DNA of 64,000 bases from Tethya wilhelma (Eukaryota > Porifera > Demospongiae > Tethyida > Tethyidae), in NCBI GenBank assembly GCA_964030475.1, contig CAXIPT010000004.1, forward strand, positions 2,307,327-2,371,326, given 5' to 3'. Of this stretch, positions 55,371 to 64,000 are shown piece by piece (the stretch's first letter is position 1; the number at the start of each line of letters is the position of its first letter). The notes under the pieces were generated by a model. It saw only the letters and a list, made by a program, of their open reading frames with translations. It had not been told where the DNA came from and made no database searches. Both the position numbers and the translations under genes were made by a program.

Positions 55371-57630
55371 AAAAAAATTACACAAACAAAGACTGATAAT
55401 TTTACAAATTAATAAGAATGAATTGCACTAAACAAACTTAAACAGAATCAAGATTGCATATAGAAAATTGAGGACAAAATGAAAGAAAAGCGGGGAGGCA
55501 AATGGAAATGCATGCAGTGTGCTCTAATACGAGTGGCACTAAGTCATGTAGGGGGTCTACATTGGGGCATGTGTGGTTATAGAAGCACCCAAATAATGAT
55601 ATGTTGTTAGCAAATAATTATACAAGATATAGTTGTTTAGTTCACTTTATAAATCGTTTATTTGGGGGGGAGGAGGAATATTCCTACACACCCACCCCTA
55701 AATGAAACCCTGCATGAGAATGAACATATTAAAAAAAACTATATTGGTCACAAACTACAATTATAACACCAAAAGTCTATTGGCAAAATACCACCCACAA
55801 TACTGACATAATGAAGCATCAACTCACATGTAGGTCCTCTGACTTACATTTACTGAAGTCAGACAGTTTCCTCCATCAATAATGTGGGTAGGTATTAGCT
55901 ATCCTAGCTACCATTAACAGAACAAACCACCACAATATAGACAACTGACACTAATCTTGCTAGAAATAAAACAAACAAAAGAAAACTATAATGGTCACAA
56001 ACTACAATGATGACACCAAAAGAACGAAAACTAATCAGAAAACAACGGAAACTTATCACAAATGACTCAAACTTCAAACTAATCTTTCCCCACTGTAACA
56101 AGAGGTGACAAATATCTGAGAAAACACATTGTAAGAGCTGCGCTTAAACCGTTACCAGCTGAGAGCAACACCAAAGCAGATGAATCCACCAACATAAACC
56201 CTAATGAATCAACAAACACAAACAAAGAAGACAACTACCAACTTAAAAAACATAACTAGAAGCTTTGCAAACTCAATCCAAAGATGCAAGACAAAGGGTT
56301 CAATGTGTAAAACTTTGGTAACAGACGGAGAGCACCCACAACATAACCAATCACCCACCCACAATACTGACATAATGGGGTATCAACTCACAAGTCCTCT
56401 GACTTGAAGCCAGACTGTTTCCTCCATCAATATTGTGGGTGGGTACTATCCTAATTCATCAGTGAAAGAAAGCATTAACAACCACCATAGCCTGTATTAC
56501 ATATCCACAGACTCATATTGACCTGCCACCAATGGCATATAAACGATTGAACAGGCTCTATGGACCAAATAGTCACAACAGATCTTAATATCACGAGTGG
56601 TGCAAATGCACCTGCAGCTACTGAGAAATTTGATACAAGTTTAGAGTGATCTGCAACTGACTCAACGAAAGGTACACAAACATTCACTGAAAATACAGAA
56701 TCTGATATAGAAAGGCTGCCGTGGAGGCTATCAAAGGAGAATATGCTACCACAGTACATATGAGTGTAAACAATCCGGAACAAAGCATATATTGAAGATA
56801 TCGAAAAGAGATGCATATATCACAATTTCTCTGGTGAAATTGGACCGTAGACATGTAACAATGTACATTGCACTCCTTCTCCACACAATAAGTAACCATA
56901 CACCCCCTCACAAATGTTTCAAACCAGTATAAGGAAACTAAACAAAGTGCACATTCATTTTAAGATTTTAGAAAAGTTATTTGCTTGTATATAGAAGACA
57001 CACAGTGAACATTATTTATGGGATGGAGATAGAGTCTGGTAGTGTCTCATACTGATACAACTAACACTATTTACAGCAACCAACCACAGAGCCATAGATG
57101 CACCTAAACAGATAGACACTATGCTCTCAATTAAGGTACTTGTATCTATCTAAATTTACCCATAGCAGAGGATACACTGCTATAGCAATTTCCAAAACTA
57201 AAACTAAACTAAAACCAAAATAAGGAAATTGCCTTATAGGGTCTGGATACATGCAATTTAGTACTCAGCAACAAAACAAGATATCTTGTTACACATGCAT
57301 GCACCAGCCAACAGTCCAACAGTATGTGATATACATGTGCATGGATGCATTACATATAAGATGCCAAGTATTCGAATAGTCTGCAAGCTACAGTAAAGAA
57401 AGCAAGTTTACAAACAATTTCAATTGGTAAACGTTTACTTCTTGCTTTTACAAGCTTTGGACAAAACTCTAATAAAAACATAAATATCATATCACGAAAT
57501 TTACAGCTACAGTAGGAATGAAACTTGTTAACACTGTTGAATAGCAATGTACAGTAGATATCTCATTCCACAATGAAACAAAACTGGCCAAATTACTAGC
57601 TACAACTCAAGTTTCAAATGAGAGCTACAC

Positions 57631-57676
57631 AAAAAAACACACACACACACACACACACACACTCTGCTTTACACAT

Positions 57677-57740
<64 letters not shown>
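57631..57740. repeat. (CA)n then (GA)n microsatellites
   Basis: CA tracts at 57636-57690 and an uninterrupted GA tract to 57740. Confidence 0.95.
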
Positions 57741-57741
<1 letters not shown>

Positions 57742-58035
57742 AAGGGGTGGCAACTGCCAATCACTTAGTATTTGCACCTGCGACCGCGGTCAAGTAATCT
57801 AAAATTTCCATTTTGACCATTGACTGTCGCTAAAATTTGATCTTGACGGTTGACCAAACGGTGAATTTCGCGCTTGACTCATCGCATATCGCTATTACGT
57901 CATTGGTGCTGACCATTACCAATTTTGACCATTCTGAATTTCATTTTGACCGTTGACTTCCACTAAAATCTCATTTTAACAGTTGAACGCGGATGCAGGT
58001 GCAAGTACTAAGTGATCGGCAGTTGCCACCCCTTG
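57741..58035. mobile_element. MITE family H within a GA microsatellite
   Basis: TIRs of about 40 bp, CAAGGGGTGGCAACTGCC at the left and its complement at the right, with GA repeats on both sides (57691-57740, 58036-58075). Interior repeats TTGACCATTGAC-like words. A truncated copy occupies 43389-43526. Confidence 0.88.
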
Positions 58036-58037
58036 AG

Positions 58038-58076
<39 letters not shown>

Positions 58077-58427
58077 AACAACCAACTATAGGGCAGGTGT
58101 TTCTAATTATTCATGCATTCACATGTATCTATCAAAATTCTTCCCAGAATTTACACCAGGAAAAGGAGGACAGTGGCTAGCAACACAGTCTACAATTCTA
58201 GTATAAATCGAACACAACATACTAAAACCACAGCCATGCACAGCTGCAAGAAAGGTAGAGCACCTGCAGTCCTCTAATAGCATTTGAAAAAGTACCAACC
58301 ACTAATCTATGTCAACTGTAAAATCTCACCTCAGTTTACATAGCAATCAAGTTTAGTACAAAACTGAGACAAGAATAATACACTCTCCCAACAAAACCAC
58401 GCGGGCAGCACGCTCACCCCTTCACCC

Positions 58428-58430
<3 letters not shown>

Positions 58431-58480
<50 letters not shown>

Positions 58481-58521
58481 CACACACACACACACACATA
58501 CACATACACACACACACACAC
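58431..58521. repeat. (CA)n microsatellite, inner edge of block B
   Basis: About 40 CA units with scattered variants; block A ends in the complementary GT tract at about 48430. Confidence 0.95.
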
Positions 58522-58675
58522 AAGTGGTGAACAAAAAACTACCTACCTAGAACTAAGGTTATGCTGCTGTGTACATAAGCAAAGGGGTCTGGTTTTGTTC
58601 AAAAGATTTCAGCTATTAAGTCAATTTTTGGCTCACCAAACAGCTTGTATGTAATTTTATCACACCAAGAAGAAG

Positions 58676-58885
58676 TACTGTATAGCTCCAAATTTTCGTG
58701 GTTCAAAAAGTTCGTGAAAAGTCTGTCTTTGCCGTTTTGAGTTAATTTTCGTGAATCACGATCTCTGAAATTATATTGCCGATATACGGTTTTCTAAATT
58801 TACGTGGAGAAAATTTTCGTGATATACGGTCAAATCACGAAATTCACGAAAATATTGTACCACGAAAATTTGGAGCTATACGGTA
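58676..58885. mobile_element. MITE family C, copy 3, with known empty site
   Basis: TIRs TACTGTATAGCTCCAAATTT and complement of TACCGTATAGCTCCAAATTT; 210 bp. The empty site in block A (near 48270, GAATTTACTTCTTC) shows a TA target duplication. Confidence 0.92.
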
Positions 58886-58906
58886 AATTCACCAGGCATT
58901 GCTTAC

Positions 58907-58995
58907 CTCAGCCTCCATGCACCATCTTCACTCTTCACTTTGGATACTGAACCCTCTTCATCAAGAGTAGCCTCTAGCTCAACCCATTGAGACAT
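58907..58995 (-). CDS. First exon beginning MSQWVELE, copy B
   Basis: ATG at 58995, 89 nt to a GTAAGC donor, one residue different from copy A. Confidence 0.45.
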
Positions 58996-61915
58996 CCACC
59001 ACAAATCTTTCATATCAGTGCTCTATATTATACAGGAAAATACAGTACACATGAACAAAGATAATACATACAGCCAAGGGCATATCGACCGCCAAAGGCG
59101 GGAGAGGGCATGTAACGGTGCATATGCTAGTGTACCCAGCAAAATTCAAATGGCCAGGCAGGATATACTAAATATAGATGATTGTGTCACGGAGAAATAC
59201 AGTATGGTCTGGTAGTTTATGGGTTTTACTTACGCCCTGCTCGTATCAACACAAAATGGCTTAGCCTCTGGGGACAAGGCTAAGAATGGCTGAGTGGCTA
59301 GTCCTCAAAGACATGCTCTTCTATCTCCAATATTCATTGATTCCTAGGACTCCTAGACAACTATGCGCATTGCTAGCGGGAGAGTTGTGTGCAGTAAATT
59401 TTGGCTGTCTAACCTTGAAACAAAGGTAAGGATCTTGAAGCTTGCATACGTTGATATTTTTACTAGTTCAGGCTAGGCACAAACTTTACTCTTCGATTTT
59501 TAATAAATACCACAGCTCAATAATTTCACGTGACTTGTGGTTTGTACTAGTTTTAGACTTGATATGTATTTTATAGGGTCACCGATACATGCCCTCTCCC
59601 GCCTTCAGCAGTCAATATGCCCTTGATACAGTATATACATGAATCAAATGCATGCAAACCAAGCTTGAAGCTATGCACAATTAAGAGGTACCAGATGAGT
59701 GTGCTAATGCTGACTCTACACTGAGGTAAGCACAATCAAAGTATGGAGTCATGCAATTACAATGTATTAAGCTCTGAAACCAGAAATTTTGAACATCGTA
59801 ATTTTATTTGTACCTCAGTACTGAGTCAGCAAAGGTATATACTGTGGTACTTGTGCCATGATGCCTATTCTCGTCATACACTGAGTGTTCAATGTTGGGT
59901 ATCGAACTCACACAGTCATATATAGCAATAATAACTCCTGTACAATCCTGGTCAAAATCTCAACAAGATTTGCATGCCTGACAAAAAACTATGATTCATT
60001 AAAACTCTAATTTTATTTTGGTGATGATCAAGGTGGAATAATTTGTTATTCATTAGGTGCAACTGAATATTTTACAAATAAAGAGTTATTTCAGTACTTC
60101 AGAAAACGGTATTGGTTTAGCCTTGTTCCCAGACTCCCTCTCCATGAGTCCACACCCACCAGAAATTAAGCGCTAGATAAAAGGAATAAGGGAGCCTGGT
60201 ATCTGCGTTAATATCTTAGCCTGTCCACACTCTAAATTGGAGTTCAACTGAGGCTAAGCAAACGGTACCAAAGTTTGCATCAAACAAGTTTTGCAGCTGC
60301 TCATAGTGCTCAGTGATTGCAAACAATATTGCTTTTATTTGCAGAACCAAAAGTTATTCAAGAGACTACACACACACTTTATTCTTTAGCAACAATAGAT
60401 GTCATACATGTGACTTTTAGATACCAGGCTCCCACTCTTTCTTTGTTCATTTCTACTTCATTTCTGCCTGGGACAGACATTAGTCATGCTCAGATGCTAT
60501 ACCCCAAAAAATTTCAATCTCAATGTCATAACATTGTGCTCAAAATTCTTCGCAGAATGCATCAATTTCTAGTTTATAGGGGGTACAGAAGTCGAGTTAT
60601 TGTCGTCCAAAAATACCTGCCCCCTACGAACTTGAAATTGATGCATTGTGCCTAGAATTTTGATTACAACATTATGACATTGAGATTTTCAAGGGGGTTA
60701 CAGGAGAAAAAAAAATTTTTTGCAAAGTTACCCCTTCCGTTTTGAAAATGTAGTATTCAGAAAGATCTCAGTGAGAGGATCATTTTGGTATATATATTTT
60801 ACCTATATCCCCCCTCTGGTTGTCAGAAAAGGTACCACTAAAAATTCTTTGGGTATACAACCCCCTTAATGCAGAACTAGTACCATGTCAATGCAAAGAG
60901 ATACAACAGGCCTTCAAAGAAATACGCTGAGTTTGGATAGATGACTTACAAAATTCAGTCTGTTGAACTAAGCCATAGTCTGTTCCAGTTGGAAGATGTC
61001 ACCTGGAAGAAAAAGGAGAAAAATATCTCTGGTAAAGTGAAGAAGCCGCTCTCTTCTGAGTGAAGAGGAAAGAGTGCTAACATACAAGTCAGTTGGATAT
61101 ACTTGTCCAAATTAGTAACACTATACAGTTAATACAGGATTACTGAAGGGAAAGTAGTTAAAAATCACTAGGAAGTAATGGAGTCCCTTCGAACTAGTAA
61201 GGTAGCCTTAATTGACAAGACATACTTACACACAATGTCAGTGAGTATAAGTTCATTTATGGCATCCCAAAAATTGCTTGCCTCCATGTCACAGCACACA
61301 GAGAATACAAAAGACACAGGGTATAGTACCCTACATTAGTATATTAATGCACGTACTATACCAACCATAGCCTTTGTGACTGTAACCGTTAGCAAACATT
61401 GCAAACTATATGGTGAACTACATAATACAATAATACAGACTGGCACTGACTGATCTTGAATACCACTGAGCTATGTACCATTACAATATAAAATTTAGCA
61501 AATCAAAATGTATCTCTTCCATGCAAAAACCATTATACATGACAAACAATGCAGCTGCATAGTCTCCTACTTATAACCAAAATGGCTTCTATCCCTGAAC
61601 CAAATCACAGTTATGCACAAAAAATCCTTCAAATTTCCAAATAAAGCCTACCATAAACTGACTTCAGAGTCTGGAATGAGAATGGAAATAAGATTCATAA
61701 TTAAATTGTATTTCAAACACAAACCCAATCCCCTTATCCCATTCTAACCAATCAAATCAAACTTGGCTGATCACACTATAAAAGATCAGTACAGGCTACT
61801 GTTATTCAGTTGTCCGAAAAGCAAGGCGGAGAAAGACAGATTCAAAAGAACAGCAATTCAGCTAAGGAACCTGAAAAGCAAGGTTGTGAAGAAGCAATTC
61901 AGTTGACTCAGGGAC

Positions 61916-62863
61916 TTGAAAAGCAAGGCTGTCAAAGGAGCAGACCAATATCCATTTGAAGCTAACTTACCAAATAGCTGCATCATGTCACACTTCAGTC
62001 AAGCAAATGGTGGAGTTGAAGACACAATTGACACATCTTCCATTGATATAGATGTTGGCGGACCAAGTGATGAAACCATCACGAATGAACTGCAAGGTAA
62101 ACAGATCCTGCATGTGAACAATGAGTCATGATAAATTTCCTTTCTTATACTACATATAAAGCATAGTTGCCTACTAATTACAAGCTATTACACGTGTGTG
62201 TATATAATTATATATGCATGACGACGTGCATGCAGTGAAAACCATAATTATTAACATATATCCAGTAATTTTTGCAAAATCTAATGTTTTTCTACGATTT
62301 TAAACTATAGATTTTGCCAACCTGGAAATTGTCAGCAACAGCAGCATAGCCACTTTGGCCAGTCTGGCCTACAGCAACGCAGATGCAGAAGCTGACAGTA
62401 AGTACCTTATTTGATCATAGCATCAAACTCACATTTATATCAACTTAATTTGACTTCCATTACAGGCAATGTCGACATTGATGAACTGTTAGAGACAGCA
62501 TCTGTCATGTCAGAATCATCACTACCAGCAATACCATCCTTTCTTCATCCACCACCAACTAGTACTCCTTTCACTGCAGCCGGTCCTCCAGTCGGTCCTC
62601 CAGTCGGTCCTTCGGTCACTGCAGTCGGTCCTTCAGGTCCTTCAGTCACTCCAGTTGGTCTTCCAGTCCCTAGTACTGGGCCACCCACAGATCCACGACT
62701 CAGAAGGTGTGGACATACCAGTAGGCCAGGTGCAAGGCGTGGTCATCCCAGGAAATCAGTAGCCGGGAGACCAGGGACTCCCCGACCATGGCCACGTAGA
62801 GGACCTAGGGGTGGAAGACCTAGGGGTGGAGGTGCGTGGAGGAGACCCAATCCTTTCTTTATA
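61916..62863 (+). CDS. Proline-rich, AT-hook-like gene, copy B
   Basis: Three exons join in phase: to 62096 (donor GTAAAC), 62311-62397 (87 nt), 62466-62863 (donor GTAAGTG), with introns of 214 and 68 bp. The true start is uncertain: the reading is open from 61916 upstream of the first ATG-like codons, and MSHFSQANGGVED at about 61985 is a likely start. Content: acidic N-terminus, DFANLEIVSNSSIATLASLA, NVDIDELLETASVMSESSLP, then VGPPVGPSVTAVGPSGPSV repeats and a basic Arg/Gly/Pro region with GRPRGGG (AT-hook-like). Ends at a donor, so more exons follow; none found before 64000. Family not recognised. Confidence 0.65.
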
Positions 62864-63106
62864 GTAAGTGTATTTAACTACTACAAACGTACATATTAGG
62901 ATAATTTTACTCAAAATTAACGTCAAGAAAAGTATATAGGTGAGAGACCAAATCTAAGGAAAGCCTGTAAACAACATAATACACCTGCTTACCACTATAT
63001 ATCTAGGCAACCTCATTGTCAAGTTACATCAACTAATTTTAGGAAGCTTTAACTTTGATATAAAACACACAAATTTCATGCACTTACCAATAAAGATCCA
63101 TATCCA

Positions 63107-63220
63107 TGGCGGAACTTCGTCTTTTGAAATGCCACCAATGCCACCAATGCCACCAATGCCACCGATGCCACTACCATTACCGCCAACAGACTGGCCCCGC
63201 CGCTGAGCCACAATCTGGAA
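63107..63220 (-). CDS. Gly-Ile repeat exon (hypothetical)
   Basis: Between an acceptor (TTTCCAG at about 63217) and a GTAAGT donor (about 63085-63090) the minus strand reads VAQRRGQSVGGNGSG, IGG repeated five times (9-bp repeat GCCACCAAT at 63130-63170), then SKDEVPPWIWIFI. Could be an internal exon; no start codon and no partner exon found. Confidence 0.3.
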
Positions 63221-63664
63221 ACTTCAACCAGTAGACATTGAACTTCGAGAACTTTTTACTGTGCCAATCTAACCCTTTCAGTTTGTTTATTTGATTTTGT
63301 ATCTATCTCTCTTCTTGATCTTGTTGACCTTCAGTAATAGTCTGTCCATGTGATCGTGAATGAGCTGCAAATATCGCGAATGAGAGCTGCTAAGATCAAG
63401 ATGAAGCTTTATCTATGTATAAATAGATCTACGCGCACTACATGCCTATATATGGAGTTGGGCTATATATATAGAGAGAGGAGGGGCGACTTGTACTATC
63501 AATAGTTAGCCATTTTGATGTAGATAAAGGTCGTCAATAGACCACGTGGTTTGCAATTACTTATAACGCGCATGTCAAGTTCTGCTTTTTTGTATACAAC
63601 TAGTCTCTGCTGTATGAATGTCTCCATACAATTGAGCACCTTGGTGTTTAAAAAAGTGAATGAA

Positions 63665-64000
63665 CAAGTATAGTAAAAATTTTATAAAAATTAGAAGTGT
63701 AGGAATGGGCAATGCGGTAAAAAGCAATGAAACAAGGTAAGTCTCTGAATTTCGGCACATGACTACTTCATTTTTGTGCCCTACTCTTATGCATTACTGT
63801 GTACCTACATTCTACATACTTGTTACTTTATCTAAATTAGTCAAGTGATTGCTTGCATTGACTCATGAGCCAAATGACCAACATTTCAGTATAATGATGG
63901 AATTCAAACTTGCAATTGACTCATTAAAATGAAGTAGTCATGTGCCGAAATTCAGAGACTTACCTTGTTTCATTGCTTTTTACCGCATTGCCCATTCCTA
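63665..64000. mobile_element. MITE family B-like foldback, cut by window end
   Basis: From 63700 the sequence TAGGAATGGGCAATGCGGTA returns as its complement at 63980-64000; arms at least 80 bp. The arm contains ATGGGCAATGCGGTAAAAAG and a GTAAGT. Confidence 0.85.

Larger units (their letters stand above)
53650..57890. repeat. Duplicated block C2
   Basis: Direct copy of C1. Lacks the 2.1-kb insertion and about 240 bp of the copia fragment, but has about 655 bp (56570-57225) absent from C1 at 43009. Confidence 0.85.
58500..62870. repeat. Duplicated block B
   Basis: Inverted copy of block A. Carries a MITE C that A lacks, and lacks the hairpin insertion and the expanded minisatellite of A. Confidence 0.92.

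Noticed and set aside
57350..57547. Short ORF in C2
   Set aside because: Not conserved in the C1 copy and without a domain.
58331..58534. Cys-Val repeat ORF
   Set aside because: Pure (CA)n translation.
43724..62899. Blocks A and B as giant terminal inverted repeats of one 19-kb transposon
   Set aside because: Block C is duplicated directly and lies beside each, and A is bounded by Ns; duplication with a flipped contig explains the layout better.
1..64000. Ribosomal RNA, tRNA or bacterial gene signals
   Set aside because: No conserved rRNA words or cloverleaf with A/B boxes noticed by eye; a tRNA scan was not possible.

Overview
This is a eukaryotic, AT-rich, gene-poor and very transposon-rich window, most likely from an early-branching animal. 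A sponge is my best guess, but that is inference from family content and not proven. The evidence is short introns (about 68-132 bp) with GTAAGT/GTATNN donors and polypyrimidine-AG acceptors, together with a mix of animal transposon lineages: THAP-Harbinger, DIRS, Ginger/KRBA2-like integrase, IS630/Tc1-mariner, CACTA-like, hAT-ZMYM, P-element-like, a Pif1-OTU (Helentron-like) remnant, copia and BEL/Pao fragments. I see no rRNA or tRNA gene, no CRISPR and no bacterial operon.

Layout. 0-1.2 kb: broken THAP/Harbinger transposase (-). 1.4-6.8 kb: degraded DIRS-type retroelement (+) with gag-like, RT-RNase H and tyrosine recombinase regions and an extra 3' ORF. 7.1-7.6 kb: inverted copy of a repeat seen at 22.5 kb. 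7.9-9.9 kb: Ginger/KRBA2-like integrase, Ulp1-like and PHD remnant (-). 9.9-11.3 and 14.6-17.2 kb: two copies of an IS630-like element carrying an intron-containing accessory gene convergent with the transposase; the second is nested in another TIR element (14148-17715). 18.2-23.5 kb: non-autonomous elements. 24.2-27.7 kb: CACTA-like transposase gene (-) whose seven 3' exons join in phase without a stop. 28.6-29.6 kb: third large IS630 fragment. 30.6-32.3 kb: divergent coiled-coil protein and Pif1-OTU remnant. 32.3-35.0 kb: hAT element.

36-63 kb is dominated by duplication. A block C (37.55-43.53 kb) recurs directly at 53.65-57.89 kb. A block A (43.53-48.63 kb, bounded by single Ns) recurs inverted at 58.5-62.87 kb (block B). 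If A is flipped, C1-A becomes collinear with C2-B, so these look like two haplotypes or recent paralogues with one contig misoriented. Between them lies a multi-exon P-element-like transposase gene (50.1-53.5 kb, -) with a BEL/Pao protease-like segment spliced into its core. Blocks A and B carry the two most gene-like non-transposase loci: a proline-rich/AT-hook-like gene and a divergent small first exon beginning MSQWVELE.

Many single Ns (9457, 11338, 20934, 23820, 26844, 28556, 29267, 43527, 48627) fall inside repeats, so some junctions may be assembly joins and not biology. Family assignments rest on motif recognition by eye; no database search was possible.
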